This document shows, one piece after another, positions 1-6,815 of a stretch of 49,940 nucleotides of DNA. This stretch comes from Paludibacteraceae bacterium (lineage in GTDB: Bacteria; Bacteroidota; Bacteroidia; Bacteroidales; Paludibacteraceae). A program made the position numbers and the translations under genes. The notes beneath the pieces are model-generated. The model was not told where the DNA came from and searched no databases. It worked only from the letters and a program-made list of their open reading frames with translations. Positions within the stretch are counted from its first letter, which is position 1, and each line of letters begins with the position of its first letter. The stretch lies in the NCBI GenBank assembly GCA_017450605.1, contig JAFSTG010000028.1, forward strand, positions 1 through 49,940. Direction: 5' to 3'.

Positions 1-1
1 A

Positions 2-112
2 TCGCTAACAGGCAAAATGCACCTTACAGATTTACTCAACAAAACTAATTTTCAAAATGACAAAGAACACCTTGATTCAAGTGAACCGTTATTGTTTGAC
101 TTTAATTTTTAA
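2..112 (+). CDS. 3' end of an unrecognised gene (partial)
   Basis: A reading frame enters the window at its left edge and stays open for 36 codons to a TAA at 110-112. The visible tail is polar and ends in the residues EPLLFDFNF. It contains no motif that I can assign to a family. It ends 63 bp before the preferred lysA start, so it could be the last exposed part of a real upstream gene on the same strand. Such a short open frame in AT-rich DNA can also arise by chance, so confidence is limited. Confidence 0.4.
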   Translation, partial: SLTGKMHLTDLLNKTNFQNDKEHLDSSEPLLFDFNF

Positions 113-175
113 TCGTCCATTTTTTAGTGGACAGTAGTGATGATTTCTAATTTCTTATTTCTTATTTCTGATATT

Positions 176-1327
176 ATGCAGTTTCCGATTGAGAATTTCA
201 GGGAGTTGACGACTCCGTTTTATTATTATGATATGGCATTGTTTGAGCGTACGGTAAAGGCAATGCTTGAAAGTGCATCGAACGTTGATTATAGTGTTCA
301 TTATGCAATAAAAGCATGTTCTGCTTCTGAAATTTTGGAAGTGATTAGAAGGTACGGTTTAGGTGTGGATTGTGTATCTGGTTGGGAGGTTAAGGCAGCC
401 TTGAATGCGGGAATAATGCCTCAGAAGATAGTGTTTGCGGGTGTTGGGAAGCAGGATGCAGAGATAGAGTCGGCAATAGATGCCGATATATTCTGCTTCA
501 ATGTGGAATCGGTTGAAGAGTTGGAGATAATAAATCTTATAGCCGGCAAGAAATGTAAGAAAGCACGAGTATGCTTGCGTATTAATCCTGATATTGACGC
601 ACATACTCATCATCATATAACGACCGGTCTGAAAGAAGATAAGTTCGGTATTCAGATGGAAGATATGGAAAAGGCAGTAGCTTTGTGCCAACAGTTGCAT
701 AATATTGAGTTTATTGGTTTGCATTTCCATATAGGTTCCCAGATAACCGAAATGCAACCGTATATAGACTTATGCAGTCGTGTAAACGACCTTGTTGGTA
801 GTCTTGAGAGCAAGGGCTTTGAAGTGAAGAATATAAATGTAGGCGGTGGCTTGGGAATTGATTACAAAGAGCCAGACGAACACAGTATTCCTGATTTTGC
901 GAGTTTCTTCGGTGTGTTTAAGAAACATTTGAGGCTTCGCAGTGGTCAGACACTACATTTCGAATTAGGTCGTTCGTTGGTTGGTCAGTGTGGTTCGCTT
1001 ATTACGCGCGTTATATACGTTAAACACGGTAAGGAGAAAAACTTTGTGATAGCAGATGCAGGCATGACAGATTTGATCCGTCCTGCTTTATATGGTGCTT
1101 ATCATCGTATAGATAACCTGACAAGCAGTTCGTCGGAGTACGGTGTTTATGATGTTGTAGGACCGATATGTGAATCGTCGGATGTGTTTGTTCGTGATTA
1201 TAAAATGCCTTTGACTCAGCGTGGAGACCTCTTGGCGATACGTTCTGCGGGGGCATACGGTGAAGTGATGGCATCGCAATACAACATGCGTCCATTGCCA
1301 AAGCATATAATAAGTGCGGTAGATTAG
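176..1327 (+). CDS. lysA: Diaminopimelate decarboxylase
   Basis: This cytoplasmic PLP enzyme removes CO2 from meso-diaminopimelate to make lysine, the last step of the pathway. It is a fold-type III (alanine racemase-like) barrel followed by a beta domain. Visible motifs are YAIKAC near residue 45 (the lysine that binds PLP), GLHFHIGSQ, the phosphate-binding GGGLGI, ELGRSLVG, CESSDVF (active-site cysteine) and AGAYGEVMASQYNMRP near the C-terminus. Length (383 residues) is normal for the family. I chose the ATG at 176 because the protein then starts MQFPIENFRELTTPFYYYD, like other Bacteroidales LysA. The extra residues from the ATG at 137 are encoded by AT-rich intergenic-type DNA. The stop codon overlaps that of the convergent TIR gene by 3 bases. 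Confidence 0.95.
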   Translation: MQFPIENFRELTTPFYYYDMALFERTVKAMLESASNVDYSVHYAIKACSASEILEVIRRYGLGVDCVSGWEVKAALNAGIMPQKIVFAGVGKQDAEIESAIDADIFCFNVESVEELEIINLIAGKKCKKARVCLRINPDIDAHTHHHITTGLKEDKFGIQMEDMEKAVALCQQLHNIEFIGLHFHIGSQITEMQPYIDLCSRVNDLVGSLESKGFEVKNINVGGGLGIDYKEPDEHSIPDFASFFGVFKKHLRLRSGQTLHFELGRSLVGQCGSLITRVIYVKHGKEKNFVIADAGMTDLIRPALYGAYHRIDNLTSSSSEYGVYDVVGPICESSDVFVRDYKMPLTQRGDLLAIRSAGAYGEVMASQYNMRPLPKHIISAVD

Positions 1328-2460
1328 TTGGCCAGCATTACATCGTCGGTGCCGCAGGGCATGAAGAGTGTATCGGCAAGTGCTTTGCCATCGAGCCATA
1401 CAATGTAGAATTGCGCTTGTTGCTCGATAGGAAGCGAGAGGCTGACGGCACCATCGGCATCGGGTCTGATTGTGTGTTCGGAAATGACGAGTTGGTGGTT
1501 TTCAGGATGTGGTATTCCGCGTAGTCGGAAACTGATATTACCATATAGTGCTTCATCGCGGCTTATAGGTAAGGTTTGAGCGGTGGCAAGCGTGATAGTG
1601 GTATCAACGGGTAAGTACCCTGAGGCTGTTAGGGTGCATCTTACTTGTTTACCGATAAAACGGCGAGGAATATTAGAGAATGTAACCTGTTGTGTTATAG
1701 TGAGGCTATCGAGAGTCTTCGTTTCGTTTTCCAGAAATAGAGTGAGTGAAGCATCTTCAGCAGCGGGCAGATTGGCGTTAGCAAAAGTCTGTTCGCTGAG
1801 GTTTATATTGACATCAACACTTCTGCTAAAATGCCATGTCAGTGCTATCATACACAAGACTGCGATGATGAGTGTTGCTATAGTTATTCGCTGTCTGCGA
1901 CGACGGCGCACCTCCCTGTTCCATAGGTTATCGAACTCGAGGTTGAGCATTCGTGCTATTACCATGAGTACAGCACGGCGTCGTTTCCAATTTTTGCTTC
2001 CTGCTCCTTCCTCGTTGATGTTCACGCCGAGAATCTGGTGATCGAGCATAGGGTCGGCATTCTTAGGAAAATGCCGGCGCAGTGCTTCTGGGAAGCACTC
2101 AGTCTCGGGGTCGCCGGAGTAGGGGATGCCTTCAACGATGAGCGGCACTATATGGTCGCGTCTGCCCAGATTGACGAAGTAGTCGATACCACCATTTACA
2201 AATGTTGATTTTGCCGAACGTGGTGAGCATACAACAATCAGATATTCGGACTGCTCCATGCGGAGTTTTAGTTCGTCCATCAGTTCTTCCGACAGGTTGA
2301 TATCGTTAAGATAGCAGAAGCATGGTCGCATGCGGCGAGGCAGGTCTTTCGAACGGCTGATAGCAGTAGGCAGGCGATAACTCTCTATCGCCTTTTGGAC
2401 CCAAAGTGCTTCTTTGGCATCGCTACTTTGGAAACTGATAAAAGCAAAATACTTGTACAT
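1324..2460 (-). CDS. TIR-domain protein with one membrane helix and a periplasmic C-terminal region
   Basis: The N-terminal ~160 residues are a bacterial TIR domain (TIR_2 type). It starts KYFAFISF and includes ESYRLP, LSEELMDEL, YLIVVCSP, the segment around residues 83-95 and GRRDHIVPLIVEG. A basic stretch at 184-191 (EVRRRRRQR) precedes one membrane helix at about 192-211. By the positive-inside rule the TIR domain is cytoplasmic and the ~165-residue C-terminal part is periplasmic. That part looks all-beta and may be two modules; I do not recognise it. Bacterial TIR domains usually cleave NAD+ to make signals or deplete it. Where relatives (recalled, not aligned) have the catalytic Glu, in an S-x-W-x-x-x-E pattern, this protein has Gly91, so activity is uncertain. 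The gene follows the TM-macro gene by 58 bp on the same strand. The pairing suggests Thoeris-like immunity or stress signalling. Confidence 0.85.
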   Translation of the reverse strand: MYKYFAFISFQSSDAKEALWVQKAIESYRLPTAISRSKDLPRRMRPCFCYLNDINLSEELMDELKLRMEQSEYLIVVCSPRSAKSTFVNGGIDYFVNLGRRDHIVPLIVEGIPYSGDPETECFPEALRRHFPKNADPMLDHQILGVNINEEGAGSKNWKRRRAVLMVIARMLNLEFDNLWNREVRRRRRQRITIATLIIAVLCMIALTWHFSRSVDVNINLSEQTFANANLPAAEDASLTLFLENETKTLDSLTITQQVTFSNIPRRFIGKQVRCTLTASGYLPVDTTITLATAQTLPISRDEALYGNISFRLRGIPHPENHQLVISEHTIRPDADGAVSLSLPIEQQAQFYIVWLDGKALADTLFMPCGTDDVMLAN

Positions 2461-2518
2461 GGAGAGTGAACAGATTTCTTATTTTTAATTTCTTATTTCT
2501 AAATTTATTTCCGGCTAT

Positions 2519-3442
2519 TTACATCATAGGTCGTTTGGCAAGGTGGTCGATGATAGTGGCATAGTGTGGGAAATCGACTTCCGACATGTTACTTTCGTGA
2601 ACGCAGATACGCAGTGTGCGGCAACAAGCTTTCTCGCGTGCTGCCATGAAGAAAGTCTGTATCATGAGGTCGATTTTCTGTTCGGTAGAGAACTCGGCAG
2701 GCAGGTCAACAAATCTGTTGCCCATAACAGCCACATTCACTTCGTCTTGTCGTAATGTCGGAGTGGATAGATTATGCCACATGGCGAGCAGAAACTCGGT
2801 ATATTCCTTGCGGGTGATGGCGATACTGCCGTTTGCCTGCAGGTGGGTGAAACTGACCATACAATAAGTATCGGAGCCAAGAGTAATGGGGCAAACAGTG
2901 CCGAGTTGGTAGCGTTGTCGGTTGGCAGGCAATGTATCGTCGGTTGCTATAGGTTCCTGAAAACGCAAACCTTCGGTTATTGCCTTGTCGATGTCGAAAT
3001 TATTCTCTTTGCATTTCTGTAAGAAAGCACCATGTACCGAACGTGGTGAAATGACAGTTCCGAGTGCGGTATCGAATGTGTCAACGCAATGTATCACTCG
3101 CATACCTTGTTGGCTGAACAAATCGCAACATTCGACAATTACTCGCAGGTCGCTGCTCGCATCTTTATATACCGCTTTTGTTTTCGGCCAGTTGATAATA
3201 AGCCCTATGAGCATAAGAATAAGTACGGCAACGATAAGAGTTGACGGATGTTCGAAAGGAAGGTGCACAAGATGATAGAGCAACATATACGGCCTTGAAT
3301 ATTCGGTTTCTTTAGGCAGTACGTTGAGAAGAGCATCGGAAAAAGTAATAACCATTCCGAAACCGACAATAGTAGTTTTAAGAGCCGATAAAATCAGTTC
3401 TTTCCAGTGGCGTCCTAAAAATTTGATTTTAGCGTTGAACAT
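2519..3442 (-). CDS. Two-helix membrane protein with ThsA-type macro domain (DUF6430-like)
   Basis: The 307-residue protein has two predicted membrane helices, at about 17-40 and 66-85. A cytoplasmic domain follows, beginning LRVIVECCDLF at ~99. The segment RVIHCVDTFDT (115-125) followed by ISPRSVHG (131-138) matches the pattern I recall for the macro domain of type II Thoeris ThsA effectors (formerly DUF6430). In that system the domain binds a TIR-made His-ADP-ribose and the membrane part kills or arrests the cell. The later stretch VNVAVMGNRF takes the place of the usual glycine-rich loop. I use the ATG at 3442. A TTG at 3457 would extend the protein by five residues but abuts the previous stop codon. 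The gene lies 15 bp after the lipoprotein gene and 58 bp before the TIR gene, so co-transcription is likely. The family call rests on recalled motifs. Confidence 0.75.
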   Translation of the reverse strand: MFNAKIKFLGRHWKELILSALKTTIVGFGMVITFSDALLNVLPKETEYSRPYMLLYHLVHLPFEHPSTLIVAVLILMLIGLIINWPKTKAVYKDASSDLRVIVECCDLFSQQGMRVIHCVDTFDTALGTVISPRSVHGAFLQKCKENNFDIDKAITEGLRFQEPIATDDTLPANRQRYQLGTVCPITLGSDTYCMVSFTHLQANGSIAITRKEYTEFLLAMWHNLSTPTLRQDEVNVAVMGNRFVDLPAEFSTEQKIDLMIQTFFMAAREKACCRTLRICVHESNMSEVDFPHYATIIDHLAKRPMM

Positions 3443-3457
3443 ACTGTTTGTTTGCAA

Positions 3458-5056
3458 CTATTTGCGTCGAGTGGTAGAAGTAGAAGAGCCTCTGCCGGTA
3501 TTATTGTCGGTTGCTTTGCGTGTTGTAGAACTGCTTGATGCCGAGCGGGTAGCAGAGCCTGATGCGGAGCGGTTGGTGTCGGTTGAGGCAGCAGAGCGTG
3601 AAGTAGAGTTGCTTGTTGCGCTTCGGGTTGTAGATGTGGTGCTACTCTTGGTGCTGCGTACTGTACCACTGGTGCTTACGCGTGTTGTAGTGCTGGTGGT
3701 GCGAGTTGCAGAGGCATTAGTAGAAGTTCGAGTTGTGGCGGGAGTTGTGGTCGGGGTTGAAGAAGTTGTGGTTGACGACTTCTGAGTGGGCTGTGAAGTA
3801 GTACGAGTAGTACTTGAGCCTGAGTTTGTATTGTCAGTTCTTGTTGTAGTTCCCGACGAAGTGCGAGTGGTGCTCGTACCACTTGTAGTTCCCGACGAAG
3901 TGCGAGTGGTGCTCGTACCGCTTGTAGTGCCCGACGAAGTGCGTGTGGTACTTGAAGAACTTGTAGTGCCCGACGATGTTCGTGTGGTACTCGAAGTGGT
4001 ACCTTTATTACCGGTTGTTGTGTTTGCGGCAGTGCGGGTGGTAGAAGTAGAGGTTTTGCTGTTAGAAGTGGTAGAAGTAGCTCCTCTGCCGGTATTACTT
4101 GTGGTGGTAGTGGTAGAGTTGTTGGCTACGCGGCGTACGTCAGAAGCATTATTAACACGCTGACTTGTGTTACTGCCTGACGGAGTATAGCGGATATCGG
4201 CGGTACGTGTAGCAAAACTCTTTTCAGGATGCTGACGTTGGTAGTCGTTGCGGGCAACCGAGTTGCTGAGTGCGGCGTAGTTGGTGTAATGCGGCTTAGC
4301 AGGATATTGAACTTCGTGGCAATAGTGATGCCCATGCATGTATGTTGTTACATAAGCCTGATAGTGACTCAGATATTGCGGAGCGGGTTTGCCATAATGT
4401 GATGGGAAGTGGTCCCAATAATATGGCGAATGCCATGGAGTGTATCCGTGTCGTCCTAAAGGTGCGAAGATAGGCGGTGTTTTAACAAATACGGGTTGGA
4501 TTATGTAGTTGGTACCATAGATGTATGGTGCTCCTATTATTTGACAATAAGGAGTGCTAAAACCGAGTTCAACTACGAGAGTCGCCACGTCCTGATATAT
4601 ATTAGGAGCGAGTACCGACTGAATAACAAACACGTGGTTATATCCGTTCACCACTTCCATAACTCGAAGGTAGTCAACCCAACCATCGCCATTAAGGTCG
4701 AGGTTCGAAATCATGTAGCGTGAAGAGTTGAGTATCATTTCGAACTCCTGAACGGAAGATGCCTGTGCAAATGCAGCTGCTACGGCTTGTAGGTCGAGGT
4801 GCAGACAAATGTCGCGTGTGGCTGCATTCACCTCGATCACTGTAGTGGTAGATTTGCCAGTTGCCGGTTTGATGGTGGTGGTTGTTGAAACAGGTGTGTT
4901 GTAGATGACAGTGGTTGCCGGTTGGGTAGTTACCACGGTGGTAGTAGCAGGGGGAGGGGGAGTTGGGGTAGAAGTTGCTACGGTAAGTAGTGTGGTAAGA
5001 CAACTTGTGCAGCACAATGCCACGAGAAGTGTTGAAAGAAAGCGAACGGATTTCAT
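3458..5056 (-). CDS. Ser/Thr-rich lipoprotein with EF-hand-like segment and repetitive tail
   Basis: A lipoprotein signal peptide ends in the lipobox-like CTSC (Cys19), so the protein is probably lipid-anchored in the envelope. A Thr/Pro-rich linker follows. A compact domain of roughly residues 75-210 carries NLDLNGDGWVDYLRVME, an EF-hand or dockerin-like calcium loop common in a family of uncharacterised Bacteroidota proteins. A His/Tyr/Pro-rich region (about 210-290) comes next. The last ~220 residues are almost entirely Ser, Thr, Arg and Asn, including a 13-residue tandem repeat, TSSGTTSGTSTTR. The tail may be glycosylated or extended. The gene lies 20 bp after the NrnA-like gene and 15 bp before the TM-macro start, so it sits inside the same likely operon. 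I do not know its function. Confidence 0.8.
   Translation of the reverse strand: MKSVRFLSTLLVALCCTSCLTTLLTVATSTPTPPPPATTTVVTTQPATTVIYNTPVSTTTTIKPATGKSTTTVIEVNAATRDICLHLDLQAVAAAFAQASSVQEFEMILNSSRYMISNLDLNGDGWVDYLRVMEVVNGYNHVFVIQSVLAPNIYQDVATLVVELGFSTPYCQIIGAPYIYGTNYIIQPVFVKTPPIFAPLGRHGYTPWHSPYYWDHFPSHYGKPAPQYLSHYQAYVTTYMHGHHYCHEVQYPAKPHYTNYAALSNSVARNDYQRQHPEKSFATRTADIRYTPSGSNTSQRVNNASDVRRVANNSTTTTTSNTGRGATSTTSNSKTSTSTTRTAANTTTGNKGTTSSTTRTSSGTTSSSSTTRTSSGTTSGTSTTRTSSGTTSGTSTTRTSSGTTTRTDNTNSGSSTTRTTSQPTQKSSTTTSSTPTTTPATTRTSTNASATRTTSTTTRVSTSGTVRSTKSSTTSTTRSATSNSTSRSAASTDTNRSASGSATRSASSSSTTRKATDNNTGRGSSTSTTRRK
3852..4007 (-). repeat. Four tandem 39-bp repeats inside the lipoprotein gene
   Basis: Four copies of a 39-bp unit start at 3852, 3891, 3930 and 3969. 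Copies 1 and 2 are nearly identical and copies 3 and 4 more diverged. Each encodes the 13-residue unit TSSGTTSGTSTTR or a variant on the minus strand. The unit is a multiple of three, so copy-number change would alter tail length without breaking the frame. Confidence 0.9.
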
Positions 5057-5076
5057 ATATTTAATGATTTAATGTT

Positions 5077-6123
5077 TTATTGCTTTAATGATTCGGGATT
5101 GATGAGGCGGTTGAGATTTTTCTCAAAAAGTTGTACGGCGTCTTCGAGTTTTCCGTAGAACTCGCCTCCTGCCGCGTTTTTATGTCCACCGCCAGCAAAG
5201 AACTGGGCAGCAAACTCGTTGACGGGTCGGTCGCCTTGCGAGCGGAACGACACTTTTATCTTATCGACATCTTCACGCATGAAGCAAGAGTAGTGAACGG
5301 TATCGATTTGCATAGGCATATTTACTATTCCTTCGGAGTCGCCCGATTGGAAATTGAACCGCATCAGTTCGGGTCGGGATAGTGTGATAAGAGCTACGGT
5401 ATAGACCTTGTTGAATCGGTAAAGTTTCATCTTATGATAGAGACAATATCCGACGAGTCTGAGTCTTTCGGCGCTGTAGGTGTTGAACACTCGGTTGTAG
5501 ATATCGTCTTTGTTAACACCTGCCTCCGCAAGTAGGGCAACAATGTTGTAGAGTTCGGGATTCTGCGAGTTGTAAGAGAAGTTACCTGTGTCGGTCATCA
5601 TGCCTGTGTAGAGACACTGGGCAATCGGTTGGGATATAGTTTGGAAGTTCCCTGACTGACAAATAAAACGGAAGATGAGTTCGCAAGTGGATGATGACAG
5701 CGGGTAAGATATGTTTACATCGGCAAATCCGGCAGGGTCGATATGGTGGTCGATCATTAGTTTTGCAGCCTGAGAATTGAGGAGAACATCGCCCATTTTC
5801 CCGATACGTTTAGCATCGTTGAAATCGAGACTTACGATGAGGTCAGCCTCGTTGAGAATAACAGTAGCTTCAGCTTCTGAGTTTTCGAACGTTATGATTT
5901 TGTCGGCGTCGGGCAACCACGCGAGGAACTGCGGGAACTTGTTAGGTACAACCACAGCTACCGGATCTTTGCCAAGCGAGGTAAGATAGTGCTTCATGGC
6001 AAGGCTACTTCCAAGCGCATCGCCATCGGGAGAGATGTGTGTAATGATGGCTACCGATGAGGCTTTATCTATCAGACGGTTGGCAGCGCTAACCTCGTGT
6101 TTGTTGATTAGTTCAGACAACAT
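5077..6123 (-). CDS. nrnA: DHH-family phosphoesterase, NrnA-like (nanoRNase / pAp phosphatase type)
   Basis: The 348-residue cytoplasmic enzyme has the DHH domain motifs THISPDGDALGSSLA (near residues 30-44), SLDFND and DHHID, which bind two metal ions. The C-terminal DHHA1 domain has GGGHKNAAGG. Family members degrade short oligoribonucleotides or cyclic dinucleotide products and dephosphorylate pAp. Which substrate applies cannot be read from the sequence. I chose the ATG at 6123. An upstream TTG at 6195 would keep the frame open, but it lies inside the promoter that I identify at 6166-6196. The gene is the first of a likely minus-strand operon with the lipoprotein, TM-macro and TIR genes. 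Loss of pAp or nanoRNA turnover need not be related to the TIR pair, and the linkage may be only positional. Confidence 0.9.
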   Translation of the reverse strand: MLSELINKHEVSAANRLIDKASSVAIITHISPDGDALGSSLAMKHYLTSLGKDPVAVVVPNKFPQFLAWLPDADKIITFENSEAEATVILNEADLIVSLDFNDAKRIGKMGDVLLNSQAAKLMIDHHIDPAGFADVNISYPLSSSTCELIFRFICQSGNFQTISQPIAQCLYTGMMTDTGNFSYNSQNPELYNIVALLAEAGVNKDDIYNRVFNTYSAERLRLVGYCLYHKMKLYRFNKVYTVALITLSRPELMRFNFQSGDSEGIVNMPMQIDTVHYSCFMREDVDKIKVSFRSQGDRPVNEFAAQFFAGGGHKNAAGGEFYGKLEDAVQLFEKNLNRLINPESLKQ

Positions 6124-6165
6124 AAAAAATGAACATTGATTTAAGATTTTAGCAAATTCTTTGTG

Positions 6166-6196
6166 CAAAGGTACAACTTTTTGCAGAAACTCCAAA
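6166..6196 (-). promoter_or_regulatory. Bacteroidota promoter for the nrnA-lipoprotein-macro-TIR cluster
   Basis: Read on the minus strand, TTTG (6196-6193) is followed after 19 nt by TACCTTTG (6173-6166), a very good match to the -33/-7 consensus. Transcription would start near 6160, about 35 nt before the ATG at 6123. This also argues against the TTG at 6195 as a start. Confidence 0.8.
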
Positions 6197-6213
6197 TATT
6201 ATTGCAATAAAGA

Positions 6214-6245
6214 TTTGCACAAGTAAAAAAAAAACTCTAATTTTG
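6214..6245 (+). promoter_or_regulatory. Bacteroidota promoter for the 6349 gene and polA, with overlapping dyad
   Basis: TTTG (6214-6217), a 20-nt spacer and TAATTTTG (6238-6245) match the Bacteroidota consensus. It is divergent from the nrnA promoter, with only 17 bp between the two -33 elements. A small dyad, TTTTGC-ATA-GCAAAA (6241-6255), overlaps the -7 element and the predicted start, and could be an operator. The predicted 5' untranslated region is about 95 nt and contains a second small hairpin built from two AGTACT copies. Confidence 0.75.
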
Positions 6246-6348
6246 CATAGCAAAACCGATAATAGTGAATAGTACTCGGAAGTACTTAGTCCGTCAGTCA
6301 GCGGATGAATAGTTGAAAAAAATCATTTTGAATTAAATTATTTACATT

Positions 6349-6789
6349 ATGAGTGAGAAAGTGTTTAACATTTATGGGGAGATGACGTATAACGAAATCT
6401 CCGGAAATCAAAGCAGTTTGATAATTGTTCCTTCGTCGAGTGCCGCCAAGCGCGAGTATGTTGCAGTGAAAGATGTAGAGGCTGAGGAGGTAAAATCGTC
6501 GTTCTTCCGTTACATCAATCCTACTGGTAAGACTCGTGAGCAGATGGAAGATATTGATAATGATATTCGCAATGTAGCTGCGTCGAACTCGAAGAAGATG
6601 GTGGATGTGCTTGCTTATCATCAAGCAATGAAAAACATCAATGTGTTGTATGTCAGCACGCGCGATTTGTACGACGAGTTGGTTAACCGGTATGGTATTA
6701 CGTTTTCGTACGAGAGTTTGCGGCGTTCTCGTTCTGAGAATCGGGTGATAACCGATTATCGCAACACCGGTTTGCCAAAGAACAGATAG
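6349..6789 (+). CDS. Small uncharacterised protein
   Basis: This 146-residue protein has no signal peptide and no membrane helix, and is probably cytoplasmic. It is rich in charged residues, with a largely helical-looking second half (about 55-125) ending in basic SLRRSRSENR. I do not recognise the family. A strong promoter lies 104 bp upstream of the ATG, and polA starts 26 bp after the stop, so the two are probably co-transcribed. Codon use resembles the neighbours and the frame is clean, so I take it as a real gene. The link to polA may mean a DNA-related role, but nothing in the protein itself shows this. Confidence 0.75.
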   Translation: MSEKVFNIYGEMTYNEISGNQSSLIIVPSSSAAKREYVAVKDVEAEEVKSSFFRYINPTGKTREQMEDIDNDIRNVAASNSKKMVDVLAYHQAMKNINVLYVSTRDLYDELVNRYGITFSYESLRRSRSENRVITDYRNTGLPKNR

Positions 6790-6815
6790 GCGACTGCGTT
6801 AAAAAAAGAGTAGAT

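Noticed and set aside
137-175. Upstream ATG start for lysA
   Set aside because: The added residues are hydrophobic and encoded by AT-rich intergenic-type DNA; the conserved LysA N-terminus starts at 176.
6123-6195. N-terminal extension of the NrnA-like protein from a TTG
   Set aside because: The extension is encoded by the promoter itself and family members start close to the ATG at 6123.
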